NCBI GenBank assembly: GCA_964406155.1
Contig: CAYOQR010000005.1
Coordinates: 1-64,000 of the forward strand
DNA length: 64,000 nt
Reading direction: 5' to 3'
Source of the DNA: Dongia_B sp964406155
Lineage (GTDB): Bacteria; Pseudomonadota; Alphaproteobacteria; Dongiales; Dongiaceae
Shown here: positions 1 through 8,968 of the stretch, piece by piece
Layout: each line of letters starts with the position of its first letter
Position numbering within the stretch: position 1 is the stretch's first letter
Notes under the pieces: model-generated
What the model was told of the DNA's origin: nothing
The model's input: only the letters and a program-made list of their open reading frames with translations
Databases searched by the model: none
Position numbers and translations under genes: made by a program

Positions 1-293
1 AGCTCGATGTTCTTCAGGTCGCGGGTAAGCTCGATCCCGTCCACCACGATCTTGCCCCGCTGATGCTCCTCCAGCCGGTTGATGCAGCGGATCATGGTCG
101 ATTTGCCGGAGCCGGACGGGCCGCAGATGACAATCCGCTCGCCCTTATGGACCGACAGATTGATGTTCTTCAGCACATGGAACTGGCCGTACCATTTATG
201 GACGTCGCTCAGGGAGATCATCACCTCGGTGTCGTGATCGAGATCCGGCGTGGCCTGACCGGCGGCGGCTTGCGTGGCAGTGGATGACGTCAT
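1..293 (-). CDS. aapP: General L-amino acid ABC transporter ATPase AapP (partial)
   Basis: The N-terminal 97 residues of an ABC ATPase run off the left edge of the window. Visible parts are an Ala/Thr-rich leader, the A-loop region (HKWYGQFHVLKNI) and the Walker A motif GPSGSGKST followed by MIRCINRLEEH, typical of polar amino acid transporter ATPases. The ATG at 293 opens the frame. It lies 24 bp downstream of the AapM stop, so it is the last gene of an aapJ-Q-M-P operon. It should energise uptake of a broad range of L-amino acids. The Walker B and signature motifs lie outside the window, so intactness cannot be judged. Confidence 0.9.
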   Translation of the reverse strand, partial: MTSSTATQAAAGQATPDLDHDTEVMISLSDVHKWYGQFHVLKNINLSVHKGERIVICGPSGSGKSTMIRCINRLEEHQRGKIVVDGIELTRDLKNIE

Positions 294-317
294 GCGGTAT
301 CTCCACGAAATAAGGTA

Positions 318-1496
318 TCAGCGCTTCTTGTGGCCGGTATCGAGCTTATGCTCGAGGAACCTGCTGTATCGCGACATGCTGTAGCAGCAGACCCAATAGA
401 CGGCGGCGCAGAAGACGAAGCCATCGATCTCGGTTCCGATCCAGTTGGCGTCCCGTGACCCGGCCTTGACGATGTTGAGGAAGTCATAGAGACCGACGAC
501 GGCGATCAGGGTGGTGTCCATGAAGGCGCCGTTGATCGTGTTGACGATGGCCGGAATGGAAATCCGCAAGGCCTGCGGCAGAATGATCAGGCGCATCATC
601 GCCCAATAGCCGAGGCCGAGCGAAGCGGCACCTTCGTATTGCCCTCGCCCGATCGCCTGCAGGCCACCGCGCACCACTTCCGCCAGATAGGCGGCGGTGA
701 AAACGGTGAAGCCGACCAGGATGCGGAGCAACGGATCGATTGTGGTGCCGGGCGGCAGGAACAGCGGCAGCATCACATTGGCCATGAAGAGCACCGTGAT
801 CAGCGGCACGCCGCGCACGAATTCGATCAGCAGGACACTGAGGAGATGCAGGACCGGCAGCTCCGAGCGCCGCCCCAAAGCCAGCAGGATGCCGAGCGGC
901 AGTGCTAGCACGATGCCGACGCAGGCGATCACCACGGTCAGCATGAAGCCACCCCAGAGCCGGGTCTGCACCACTTCCAACCCCAACCCGCCAAAGAGCA
1001 GCCAGAAAGCGAGGAAAGGCAGGATGCCGAACAGGAAAAGCGCATTCAGCCGCTTATAAGGCACCCGCTCGATCAGCATGCCGGCAACGGCGCCGAAAGT
1101 CAGAAAGAAGACCAGGATGATCCGCCAGCGCTGGTCCATGGGATAGAAGCCGAACATGAACTGGCCGATGCGGGCTTCGATGAAGATCCAGCAGGCACCG
1201 CCGGGCGCGCAGTCCCGCCGGGTGGCGCTGCGCGTCCCATCGATCACCTCCTGGGGAAAGGTCCAGGTGGCATCGATGAGAGCCCAGTGGATGAGCGGCG
1301 GGATCGTCCAGACCAGGAATGCGATCACCAGCAGGGTGAAAAGCGTGCTGATCGGACCGGCGAACAGATGGGCCCGCATCCAGGCGATGGGACCCGCCTG
1401 GGTAATCGGCGGCGGTAGATCGGGCGAACTGCCACCCGTCACCATCACGCCCATTCTCTCGGTCGAACCGGCCGGTGAATTCGTCGTATCTGTCAT
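318..1496 (-). CDS. aapM: General L-amino acid ABC transporter permease AapM
   Basis: A 392-aa inner-membrane permease of the HisMQ/AapM type. It has a long cytoplasmic N-terminus, several hydrophobic spans, a periplasmic insert with two Cys (RRDCAPGGACW, about residues 95-105), and the C-terminal permease core with the EAA-type loop (QYEGAASLGLGYWAMMRLIILPQALR). The length fits AapM (about 380-390 aa), which is larger than ordinary HisM permeases. It starts 11 bp downstream of the AapQ stop and precedes aapP. It forms the translocation channel together with AapQ. Confidence 0.93.
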   Translation of the reverse strand: MTDTTNSPAGSTERMGVMVTGGSSPDLPPPITQAGPIAWMRAHLFAGPISTLFTLLVIAFLVWTIPPLIHWALIDATWTFPQEVIDGTRSATRRDCAPGGACWIFIEARIGQFMFGFYPMDQRWRIILVFFLTFGAVAGMLIERVPYKRLNALFLFGILPFLAFWLLFGGLGLEVVQTRLWGGFMLTVVIACVGIVLALPLGILLALGRRSELPVLHLLSVLLIEFVRGVPLITVLFMANVMLPLFLPPGTTIDPLLRILVGFTVFTAAYLAEVVRGGLQAIGRGQYEGAASLGLGYWAMMRLIILPQALRISIPAIVNTINGAFMDTTLIAVVGLYDFLNIVKAGSRDANWIGTEIDGFVFCAAVYWVCCYSMSRYSRFLEHKLDTGHKKR

Positions 1497-1506
1497 GGCC
1501 GGGCCC

Positions 1507-2715
1507 TCACCGTTCCACCAGCGCGATACGCCGGTTGTACCAGTTCATGAAAAGCGAGATCGCGAGGCTGATCGCCAGATAGAAGACCATGGTGATCGCC
1601 ATGACCTCGACCTCGCGGCCCGTCTGGTTCAGCACCGTGCCGGTGAAGAGCGAGACGAAATCCGGATAGCCGACGAAGACGGCCAGGGTCGAATTCTTGA
1701 GAATATTGAGATACTGGCTGGTCAGCGGCGGGACGATGATGCGCAGGGCCTGGGGAATGATCACCAGCCGCAGGGTCCAGCTCCGACGCAGGCCCAGCGC
1801 CAAGGAAGCTTCGGTCTGGCCGTGGCTGACCGCCTGAATGCCACCGCGCACGATCTCGGCGATATAGGCTGCCGTATACATGCTGAGGCCGATGACCAGA
1901 GCCGAGAGCTCCGGCAGCAGCGCCATGCCGCCTTGGAAATTGAAGCCCTTGAGGACCGGATATTCCCAGGAAAGCGGCGCGCCCGCCACCGCACCCACGG
2001 CAAGCCAGGCCAGCAACGGCAGGCCGATCAGCAGACCGACCGACGACCAGAGCACCGGGAAGCGTTGGCCGGTCCTCGCCTGCCGGCTGGTCGCCCAGCG
2101 CCGCAGACCGATGACGGCGAGAATGGCGATCGCGAGCGTGACGACAACCCAGATGAATCCCGGCTGGGCGATCGGCCGTGGAAAATAGAGGCCGCGGATG
2201 TTGAAGAAAATGCCGTCGAAAAGGTTGACGCTGTCCTTCTGCTGGGGCGCTAGTTTCAAGACGCCGAAATACCAGAAGGAGAGCTGCACCAGCAGGGGGA
2301 TATTGCGGAAGACCTCGACATAGACTGTCGCCAGCCGCGATACCAGATAGTTGGCCGAGAGGCGCATGACACCGATCAGGAAGCCGACCGCCGTCGCCAG
2401 TACGATCGAGAGCGCCCCCGCCAGCATCGTGTTCAAGATACCCGCGACCATGACGCGGGTGATCGTCGAATTGAGATCGAGCGGGATCAGGGACATCGCC
2501 ACCGGGAAGCCGGCGATGTTGTTCATGAAGTCATAGCTGAACGGCCGGCCCTGAGCCTCACGATTGACGATCATGTTATGGATCAGGAAATAAGCCGCCA
2601 GCAGAATGATCGCCAGGGTCACCGCTTGCGCGATCAGCCCGCGAATGCGTTCATCCCGCCACCAAGCTGCTGCTGCCTTGCGTTCGTGTCGGCCCGATTT
2701 AACAATATCGGCCAT
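1507..2715 (-). CDS. aapQ: General L-amino acid ABC transporter permease AapQ
   Basis: A 402-aa permease homologous to AapM, with the AapQ layout: a first transmembrane segment after a short basic N-terminus, a large periplasmic loop (NREAQGRPFSYDFMNNIAGF), and the C-terminal EAA loop (QTEASLALGLRRSWTLRLVIIPQALR). I prefer the ATG at 2715 (MADIVKSG), which has a GGAGGGG ribosome-binding sequence just upstream. The frame is open from a GTG at 2727, but that codon overlaps the Shine-Dalgarno. It is the second gene of the aapJQMP operon. Confidence 0.92.
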   Translation of the reverse strand: MADIVKSGRHERKAAAAWWRDERIRGLIAQAVTLAIILLAAYFLIHNMIVNREAQGRPFSYDFMNNIAGFPVAMSLIPLDLNSTITRVMVAGILNTMLAGALSIVLATAVGFLIGVMRLSANYLVSRLATVYVEVFRNIPLLVQLSFWYFGVLKLAPQQKDSVNLFDGIFFNIRGLYFPRPIAQPGFIWVVVTLAIAILAVIGLRRWATSRQARTGQRFPVLWSSVGLLIGLPLLAWLAVGAVAGAPLSWEYPVLKGFNFQGGMALLPELSALVIGLSMYTAAYIAEIVRGGIQAVSHGQTEASLALGLRRSWTLRLVIIPQALRIIVPPLTSQYLNILKNSTLAVFVGYPDFVSLFTGTVLNQTGREVEVMAITMVFYLAISLAISLFMNWYNRRIALVER

Positions 2716-2764
2716 AGTCCCCTCCACCGCTGAGACGGACGTAGAAAAACCTAGAGCAAATGCG

Positions 2765-2797
2765 CCAACGCCCGGTCGCTGAGGCGCCGGGCGTTGG
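2765..2797 (-). terminator. Intra-operon hairpin between aapJ and aapQ
   Basis: A perfect 11-bp inverted repeat (CCAACGCCCGG / CCGGGCGTTGG) with an 11-nt loop sits 17 bp downstream of the aapJ stop. Reading the minus strand, a TTTTT run follows about 20 nt later. Its position suggests partial termination or 3'-end protection, so that the binding protein is made in excess over the permeases. The function is inferred from position and structure. Confidence 0.6.
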
Positions 2798-2813
2798 GCT
2801 GTCGATCACGCGT

Positions 2814-3932
2814 TTAGCGGACCGGCGGTGCGTATTGCAGGCCGCCCTTGGTCCACAGCGCGTTGAGGCCACGCTCCAGCTTCAAAGGCGAATCCTTGCC
2901 GACATTGCGCTCGAAGGACTCACTGTAATTGCCGACTTGCTTGAGGATGTTATAGGCCCAGTCGTTGCTGACGCCCATGCCCTCGCCCATCTTGTCCTCG
3001 ACGCCGAGCATGCGGCGCACTTCGGGATCCTGCGAGCTCGCCTTCACCTGATCGACATTGGCGGAGGTGATGCCCTTTTCCTCACCGATCAGCATGGCAT
3101 AGAAGGACCAGCGGACAATATCACCCCACTGATCGTCGCCATGGCGCACGGCCGGGGCGAGCGGTTCCTTGGAGATGATCTCCGGCAGAATGACGTTGTC
3201 GTCGGGGTTCTTGAGGCCTGTGCGTTCCGCCGCCAGACCGGAAGCGTCGGTGGTATAGGCGTCGCACCGGCCCTCATCATAGGCGCCGCGCGCCTGGTCG
3301 CTTTCCTTGAACTTGGCCGGCGGATTCATGCCGATATTGTTGGTCTTGTCATAGTCGCCGAGATTCTTCTCGGTGGTGGTGCCTTCCTGGACGCAGACGG
3401 TGGCACCCTTCAACTGCAGCGCGCTCTTGATCCCGGACTCCTTGCGCACCATGAAACCTTGGCCGTCGTAATAGTTCACCGACACGAAATCGAGACCGAG
3501 CTGGGTTTCGCGCGACATGGTCCAGGTCGAGTTACGGGCCAGCATGTCAACCTCGCCCGATTGCAACGCGGTGAAGCGCTGTTCCGCGTTCAGCGGCTTG
3601 TATTCGACCTTGGTCGAATCGCCGAGGACGGCGGCTGCGACGGCGCGGCAGAGATCGATATCGAGGCCCTTCCACTCGCCCTTGTCATCCGGTGCGCCGA
3701 AGCCGGCCAGCCCGGTATTCACACCGCATTTCAATTTCCCATATTTTTTGACGTTATCCAGCGTCTTGCCTTCACTACCGCCAGAAGCCGGTGCCGCCGC
3801 CTGCTGCGCCCCCCCAGCCGGCGCGCTCGCCTGGTCGGCCTTCTTCTCGCCTTCGCCGCAAGCCGCGAGACCGGCCAGCAGCAACCCACCGAGTGCATAG
3901 CCAAAGATGGTCTTGATCCGTCGCATGTACAT
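2814..3932 (-). CDS. aapJ: General L-amino acid ABC transporter binding protein AapJ
   Basis: A 372-aa periplasmic solute-binding protein. The N-terminus has an Arg/Lys start, a hydrophobic core and a lipobox-like LAAC at about residue 25, followed by a low-complexity Ala/Gly linker and then the SBP family 3 fold (TLDNVKKYGKLKCGVNTGLAGF, CRAVAAAVLGD). The mature domain matches AapJ proteins, although AapJ is usually a soluble periplasmic protein rather than a lipoprotein. ATG codons occur at 3932 and 3926, both downstream of a GGAAGGA sequence, so the exact start is open. It is the first gene of the operon and is divergent from the beta-lyase gene. Confidence 0.92.
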   Translation of the reverse strand: MYMRRIKTIFGYALGGLLLAGLAACGEGEKKADQASAPAGGAQQAAAPASGGSEGKTLDNVKKYGKLKCGVNTGLAGFGAPDDKGEWKGLDIDLCRAVAAAVLGDSTKVEYKPLNAEQRFTALQSGEVDMLARNSTWTMSRETQLGLDFVSVNYYDGQGFMVRKESGIKSALQLKGATVCVQEGTTTEKNLGDYDKTNNIGMNPPAKFKESDQARGAYDEGRCDAYTTDASGLAAERTGLKNPDDNVILPEIISKEPLAPAVRHGDDQWGDIVRWSFYAMLIGEEKGITSANVDQVKASSQDPEVRRMLGVEDKMGEGMGVSNDWAYNILKQVGNYSESFERNVGKDSPLKLERGLNALWTKGGLQYAPPVR

Positions 3933-4097
3933 TCTTCCTTCCCTGTATTTTAATTTTATTGTGTGTTTTTGATCCGCCGGCTTTTTTGCCTCTCGACGGC
4001 TTGGCTTTTGCCAGCCGGAACAGGCGGATGCCGACGACTTTTACATAAAGAAGTGGGATGCTACAAGTAACTTAGGCTGTTAAAGAAGATATTGATC

Positions 4098-5276
4098 ATG
4101 GCGAGAACACCCCGCAAAGACCGTACCATCCTGACCCATGCCGGGAACGACCCCACCGCCAATCACGGCATCGTTAACCCGCCAATTTATCGCGCTTCCA
4201 CGATACTTTACCCAACAGTTCGGGAGATGCAGGAGCGCGGCCGGCAGAAGTTCGACTCCGTCTATTACGGCCGCTACGGCACCCCGACGACCTTCGCCCT
4301 GGAGGCGGCGGTGGCTGAGTTGGAGGAAGCCGACCGGGCCGTCATCCTGCCCTCCGGACTGGGCGCGGTGGCCGGTGCGTTGCTCTCCTGCCTGAAGGCC
4401 GGGGACCATGTCCTGATGGTCGACAGCGTCTATGAGCCGACCCGCACCTTCTGCGACCAGCATCTCGCCAGATACGGCATCAACACCACCTATTACGATC
4501 CGCTGATCGGCGCCGGCATCGCCGCCTTGATCCAGCCCAATACCCGCGTCGTCTATCTCGAGAGCCCCGGCTCCCACACCTTCGAGATCCAGGACGTGCC
4601 GGCGATCGCCGCCGCCGCCCATGCCAGAAACTGCCTGGTGCTGCTGGATAACACCTGGGCGACGCCGCTCTATTTCAAGCCGTTCCGTCACGGGGTCGAT
4701 CTCTCGATCCACGCGGCGACGAAATACATCGTCGGCCATTCCGATGTGATGATGGGTATCATCACGATGAAGGATACGCATTATCAGCAGGTGAAGAGCC
4801 ATGTGCATGGCATGGGTTTCGCCGCCTCGCCCGACGATTGCTATCTGGCCCTGCGCGGCCTGCGTACGCTGTCGGCGCGCCTCAGCCAGCATCAGCAGAC
4901 GGCCCTGACCCTCGCCAAGTGGCTGCAGACCCGTCCGGAGGTGGAACGCGTGCTGCATCCGGCGATGCCGGATCATCCAGGCCATGCTTTGTGGAAACGC
5001 GATTTCACCGGCGCCAGCGGCCTCTTCGGCATGGTGCTGAAACCGGCAGCCACGGAGCGCGTCACTGCGATGCTGGATGGCATGGAGCTCTTCGGCATGG
5101 GCTTTAGCTGGGGCGGCTATGAAAGCCTGATGATCCCATCGCATCTCAATCACGCGCGCAGTGTCAAGGCCTGGTCGCCCGGCGGCCCCACCCTGCGCCT
5201 CCATGCCGGGCTGGAAGATCCGGACGACCTGATCGCCGATATCGAGGCTGGCTTCGCCAGATTGCGTGGAAATTGA
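4098..5276 (+). CDS. metC: Cystathionine beta-lyase (PLP-dependent)
   Basis: A 392-aa enzyme of the Cys/Met metabolism PLP family, with VYYGRYGTPTTFALE near the N-terminus, the cofactor site (VLLDNTWATPLYFKP) and the PLP-lysine region (SIHAATKYIVGHSDVMMG). The family cleaves cystathionine to homocysteine, pyruvate and ammonia, and the C-terminal FGMGFSWGGYESLM is characteristic of cystathionine beta-lyases. I chose the ATG at 4098, which has AAGAAG upstream; an in-frame TTG at 4092 is less likely. hisI follows after 3 bp, suggesting one transcript. The promoter is shared divergently with aapJ. Confidence 0.92.
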   Translation: MARTPRKDRTILTHAGNDPTANHGIVNPPIYRASTILYPTVREMQERGRQKFDSVYYGRYGTPTTFALEAAVAELEEADRAVILPSGLGAVAGALLSCLKAGDHVLMVDSVYEPTRTFCDQHLARYGINTTYYDPLIGAGIAALIQPNTRVVYLESPGSHTFEIQDVPAIAAAAHARNCLVLLDNTWATPLYFKPFRHGVDLSIHAATKYIVGHSDVMMGIITMKDTHYQQVKSHVHGMGFAASPDDCYLALRGLRTLSARLSQHQQTALTLAKWLQTRPEVERVLHPAMPDHPGHALWKRDFTGASGLFGMVLKPAATERVTAMLDGMELFGMGFSWGGYESLMIPSHLNHARSVKAWSPGGPTLRLHAGLEDPDDLIADIEAGFARLRGN

Positions 5277-5279
5277 GTC

Positions 5280-5723
5280 ATGACTGAGAACATGGTGCCA
5301 TCGGCGCCCCTAGCGCCGACCGCCCTCCCCCCTGACATCGAGCAAGCCCTCGCCGGCCTGCGCTTGACCGAGGACGGGCTGATCCCGGCGATCGCCCAGC
5401 AGCACGATACCGGTGAGGTGCTGATGATGGCCTGGATGAACCGGGACAGCATCCGCGAAACCCTCACGAGCGGCCGCGTCTGCTACTGGTCGCGCTCGCG
5501 CAAGTCGCTCTGGCGCAAGGGCGACAGCTCCGGCCAGGTTCAGCGGCTGATCGAATTTCGCATCGATTGCGATCAGGATTGCCTGCTGCTGCTGGTCGAC
5601 CAATTGGGCGTCGCCTGCCATACCGGCCGGCGGAGCTGTTTCTACACCGCCTTGCGCAACGGCAAGCCGGAAGTGATCGCCGAGGTGCAGATCGACCCGA
5701 AGACACTCTATGGCGGCAACTGA
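5280..5723 (+). CDS. hisI: Phosphoribosyl-AMP cyclohydrolase HisI
   Basis: A 147-aa protein catalysing the third step of histidine biosynthesis, opening of the adenine ring of phosphoribosyl-AMP. Family motifs present are the metal-binding DCDQDCLLLLVDQLGVACHTG, with the conserved Cys set, and VCYWSRSRKSLWRKGDSSG. The length is typical of the stand-alone bacterial enzyme, not fused to HisE. It is embedded between metC and modB with tight spacing, away from other his genes, so it probably depends on the upstream promoter. Confidence 0.95.
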   Translation: MTENMVPSAPLAPTALPPDIEQALAGLRLTEDGLIPAIAQQHDTGEVLMMAWMNRDSIRETLTSGRVCYWSRSRKSLWRKGDSSGQVQRLIEFRIDCDQDCLLLLVDQLGVACHTGRRSCFYTALRNGKPEVIAEVQIDPKTLYGGN

Positions 5724-5738
5724 TTGGGGCGCCGACTG

Positions 5739-6431
5739 ATGGAACTGGGTGACGTCGAACTGACGGCGACGCTGCTCAGCCTGAAAGTCGCCTTCTGGAG
5801 CACCCTCTTCACCCTGCCGGTGGCGATCGGCCTTGCCTGGGTACTGGCCCGCAAGCAGTTTCCCGGCAAGATGCTGCTCGACTGTATCGTCCATCTGCCC
5901 CTGGTCCTGCCGCCGGTCGTGGTCGGCTATGGCCTGCTGCTGGCCTTCGGAACCCAGGGCCCGCTCGGCGCCTGGCTGCAGCATTATCTCGGCATCACCG
6001 TGATCTTTACCTGGAAAGGAGCGGCCCTCGCCTCCGCCGTGATGGCGCTGCCGCTCTTCATCCGGGCGATCCGTGTTTCCTTCGAGAATGCCGATCATCG
6101 CCTGGAAGCGGCAGCGCGTTGCCTCGGCGCCTCGCGCGCCTGGGTCTTCTTCAGCGTCACCCTGCCGCTCAGCATGCCGGGCATCATCGCCGGCACCATC
6201 CTGGGATTCGCGCGTTCGCTGAGCGAATTCGGCGCCACCATCACTTTCGTCTCCAATATTCCGGGCGAAACCCAGACCCTGCCGCTGGCGATCCAGACGC
6301 TGATCCAGATGCCAGACGGCGAAAGCGGCGCGATGCGCCTGACCGTGATCTCCATCGTGATCGCCTTTGCCGCCCTGATCCTGGCCGACCGCATCGATGT
6401 CTGGCTGGCCAATCGCCGCAGGGGAGCCTGA
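5739..6431 (+). CDS. modB: Molybdate ABC transporter permease ModB
   Basis: A 230-aa integral membrane permease with about five hydrophobic segments, the EAA loop (HRLEAAARCLGASRAWVFF) and the ModB-type C-terminal segment (NIPGETQTLPLAIQTLIQ, MRLTVISI). The ATG at 5739 is used, with GGGG 9 bp upstream; an in-frame TTG at 5724 would overlap the hisI stop region. The stop codon overlaps the modC start (TGATG at 6429-6433), showing translational coupling. No molybdate-binding protein gene (modA) lies upstream or downstream, which is unusual for this family. Confidence 0.9.
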   Translation: MELGDVELTATLLSLKVAFWSTLFTLPVAIGLAWVLARKQFPGKMLLDCIVHLPLVLPPVVVGYGLLLAFGTQGPLGAWLQHYLGITVIFTWKGAALASAVMALPLFIRAIRVSFENADHRLEAAARCLGASRAWVFFSVTLPLSMPGIIAGTILGFARSLSEFGATITFVSNIPGETQTLPLAIQTLIQMPDGESGAMRLTVISIVIAFAALILADRIDVWLANRRRGA

Positions 6432-7537
6432 TGATCGAGATCGCCGCGTCGCAACGCCTGGGAACCGTCGAGCTGCAGATTGATCTGCGGGTGGAAACCA
6501 GGGGCATCCTGGCCCTGTTCGGACCCTCGGGGGCCGGCAAGACCTCGATCCTCAACTGGCTGGCCGGCCTCAACCGGCCGGATGACGGATTGATCCGGGT
6601 GGATGACCGCGTGCTCTTCGACCGCAGTCGCGGCATCGACATTCCTCCCGAACAGCGGCGGCTCGGCTATGTCTTCCAGGAGCCGCGCCTGTTCCCCCAT
6701 CTCGGCGTGCTCGGCAACCTGCTCTATGGCCGGCGCCTGACGCAGCGGCGCTATGGCAGCCAAGAGGATGATCTGGATCTTGGCAGGATCGTCGATCTGC
6801 TGGGGATCGACGGTCTGCTCAACCGCCGGATCAGCGCCCTCAGCGGTGGCGAGAAGCAGCGTGTCGCCATCGGTCGCGCCCTGCTTGCCAATCCGCGCCT
6901 ATTGCTGATGGACGAGCCGTTGGCCGCCGTGGATGTGAGGCGGAAATCGGAAATCCTGCCCTTCATCGAAAGGCTGCATGCGGAACTCTCGATTCCGATC
7001 GTCTATGTCAGCCATGACCCTGACGAGATCCTGCGCCTGGCCGACCAGGTCGCCCTGATCACCGATGGCAAGCTGACGGCATTCGGCGATGTCGACACCG
7101 TCCTCGGCCGGCTCGATCTGCCGAGCCTGACCGATACGCCGGAACCGGGCGCTGTCATCAGCGTCACCATGAAGCAGCAGGATGACGGGACCGGCCTGAG
7201 CATTCTCGGCTTTACCAGCAGTTCCGGAGAAGGCGAGATCAGGGTCGGCCGGCTGCCCCATGCCCTCGGCGAGCGCCTGCATCTGCGCATCCTGGCACGC
7301 GACGTGGCCTTGGCCCGCCACCCGGTCGAGGGGATCAGCATCCTCAACCAATTTCCCGGCACAATCCGCCAGATCGTCGATGGCGACGGTCCCTTCGCCG
7401 ATATCCAGGTTGATATCGGCGCGCCGATCTGGGCCCGCGTCACGCACCGGTCACGGCGGGATCTCGGCCTCTCGGTCGGCGATCCGGTGGTCGCCCTGGT
7501 GAAATCTGCTGCCGCCGATCCTAAACCGCTGCGATAG
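6431..7537 (+). CDS. modC: Molybdate ABC transporter ATPase ModC
   Basis: A 368-aa ATPase whose start is set by overlap with the modB stop. It has Walker A GPSGAGKTS, signature LSGGEKQR, Walker B LLLMDEPLAAVD, a His-switch region (VYVSHDPDE) and a C-terminal MOP/TOBE regulatory domain (about residues 280-360) that in the family binds oxyanion. The length matches ModC. It drives molybdate or tungstate import with ModB. Molybdate supply would support molybdenum enzymes such as the CoxSLM-like hydroxylase near 24 kb, which is an inference from context. Confidence 0.93.
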   Translation: MIEIAASQRLGTVELQIDLRVETRGILALFGPSGAGKTSILNWLAGLNRPDDGLIRVDDRVLFDRSRGIDIPPEQRRLGYVFQEPRLFPHLGVLGNLLYGRRLTQRRYGSQEDDLDLGRIVDLLGIDGLLNRRISALSGGEKQRVAIGRALLANPRLLLMDEPLAAVDVRRKSEILPFIERLHAELSIPIVYVSHDPDEILRLADQVALITDGKLTAFGDVDTVLGRLDLPSLTDTPEPGAVISVTMKQQDDGTGLSILGFTSSSGEGEIRVGRLPHALGERLHLRILARDVALARHPVEGISILNQFPGTIRQIVDGDGPFADIQVDIGAPIWARVTHRSRRDLGLSVGDPVVALVKSAAADPKPLR

Positions 7538-7738
7538 GATTTCAGCAGCAGGACCGGGCTCAGCAGCAGGATCAGGCACGGATAGGTGCAAACCGGCCAA
7601 ATCAGCCCATCTCCAGGCAAATTATCACCTCTTTAACGAATCGCGGCGCAGTAAGGAGAGGGGGGCGGCGCCCCGGACCGACCCGGGACGGCATCGAGTG
7701 TCCCGGCGCTCCAGGACCCGCATGAAGAGAGGTTCGAG

Positions 7739-7912
7739 ATGAGTCGACGCGAATACGAGCAGAAGGCCCTGGACATCGTCGCCGGGCGAACGGGGAAGAA
7801 AACATCGGCCAAGCCGGCGATCAGTGGCATCGCCATGGTCTCGATCTGGCTCTGGGTTGCGGCCATCATCGTGCTCGGCGCCATCATCGGGTATGTCTTC
7901 CTGTGGCAGTAA
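7739..7912 (+). CDS. Small single-pass membrane protein, unknown
   Basis: A 57-aa ORF starts at ATG 7739 with a good AAGAGAGG ribosome-binding sequence. It has a charged N-terminus (MSRREYEQKALDIVAGRTGKK) and one C-terminal hydrophobic segment (WLWVAAIIVLGAIIGYVFLW), so it should be an inner-membrane peptide with its N-terminus in the cytoplasm. I do not recognise a family. About 200 bp without an evident gene separate it from modC. It may be an orphan small protein. Confidence 0.55.
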   Translation: MSRREYEQKALDIVAGRTGKKTSAKPAISGIAMVSIWLWVAAIIVLGAIIGYVFLWQ

Positions 7913-7989
7913 CCCGATAGCGCGGTCATCTCACGCTGGCATTTACGGCTTCGGCAGGGCAACATGGCGGCATGCAACAACAGTAAAGG

Positions 7990-8244
7990 ATGTCAGACGC
8001 CATGCGGCCGATCTTCATCATGGTCAAATGCGCGCCCGGCACCGCCTATGACGTGGCGGCCAATGCGCTGGATACAATCGAGCAGGTCGGCGAGGTCTAT
8101 TCCATTTCCGGACAATACGACCTGCTGGTGAAATGCAACCTGCCGACCGACATGGATGTCGGCCGTTTCGTCACCAGCCAGATCCAGACCCTGCCACACG
8201 TCAAGGACACCCAGACCATCATCACCTTCAACGCTTTCACCTGA
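7990..8244 (+). CDS. Stand-alone Lrp/AsnC ligand-binding (RAM) domain protein
   Basis: An 84-aa protein equal to the C-terminal effector-binding domain of Lrp/AsnC regulators (FIMVKCAPGTAYDVA, VYSISGQYDLLVKCNLP, VKDTQTIITFNAF), with no helix-turn-helix. Such stand-alone domains are known to form ring-like oligomers that bind amino acids; the ligand here is unknown. The start could be ATG 7990 or ATG 8002. An AAAGGA sequence ends directly before 7990, so the second start (MRPIFIMVK) has more natural spacing. The HAD gene follows after 22 bp. Confidence 0.8.
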   Translation: MSDAMRPIFIMVKCAPGTAYDVAANALDTIEQVGEVYSISGQYDLLVKCNLPTDMDVGRFVTSQIQTLPHVKDTQTIITFNAFT

Positions 8245-8266
8245 CCTCCGGGAAAGCGGCCGCGCC

Positions 8267-8947
8267 ATGCCGACGATCGATGCCGTTCTCTTCGACGCCT
8301 ATGGCACCCTTTTTGACATCCATGCGCCGGCGGCGGCTATGGCCTCGCGCCTCGGCCCCATCGCCCATGACATCTCGCGGCTGTGGCGGCAGAAGCAGCT
8401 CGAATATACCTGGACACTCAGCCTGCGTGGCCTTTACCGCCCCTTCGAGGAGCTGACGGCCGAGGCGCTGGATGTCGCCCTCGCCACCTATGGGCTCGAT
8501 CAGGACCGGTCGCAGCGCGACGTCCTGCTGGCGGCCTATCGGCGGCTCGCCATTTACCCGGATGTGCCGCCCCTGCTGCGGCAGTTACGCAAAGCCGGCC
8601 GGCCCGCCGCCTTGCTGTCGAACGGCGATCCAGACCTGCTGGCCGACCTGATGATCCATGCCAAGCTGACGGAGCTGCTGGGCCCCGCCATTTCCGCCGG
8701 TGAGCTCCGCATCTACAAGCCGGATCACCGCATCTACCGCCTCGGCCTGGAGCGCATGGGTCTCACCGATCCAGGCCGCTGCGCCTTCGTCTCCTCCAAT
8801 GCCTGGGACGCAGCGGGTGCCGCCCAGTTCGGCCTGCGGGTCTTCTGGATCAACCGAACCGGCCAGCCGATCGAATATCAGCTCGACCGGACCGCCACCA
8901 TCCTGGAAGACCTGACATCGCTGCCGGCAATCCTCGATAAAGCCTAG
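8267..8947 (+). CDS. Type II haloacid dehalogenase (HAD superfamily)
   Basis: A 226-aa hydrolase with all motifs of L-2-haloacid dehalogenases: nucleophile VLFDAYGTLFD (Asp in DAYGT), LLSNGDP (motif II), Lys in YKPDHRIY, and FVSSNAWDAAGA (motif IV, SSNxWDxxGA). The family hydrolyses the C-halogen bond of small 2-haloacids; many homologues have unproven substrates. ATG 8267 (MPTIDAVLFDA) is chosen because the upstream in-frame sequence overlaps the preceding gene. It converges with the aldolase-SDR gene, only 21 bp away. Confidence 0.88.
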   Translation: MPTIDAVLFDAYGTLFDIHAPAAAMASRLGPIAHDISRLWRQKQLEYTWTLSLRGLYRPFEELTAEALDVALATYGLDQDRSQRDVLLAAYRRLAIYPDVPPLLRQLRKAGRPAALLSNGDPDLLADLMIHAKLTELLGPAISAGELRIYKPDHRIYRLGLERMGLTDPGRCAFVSSNAWDAAGAAQFGLRVFWINRTGQPIEYQLDRTATILEDLTSLPAILDKA

Positions 8948-8968
8948 GTTCTCTGTCGCCGTCGTGGC

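Noticed and set aside
2760..3953. Long plus-strand ORF antisense to aapJ
   Set aside because: It covers a well-supported gene on the other strand and has no ribosome-binding site or family features.
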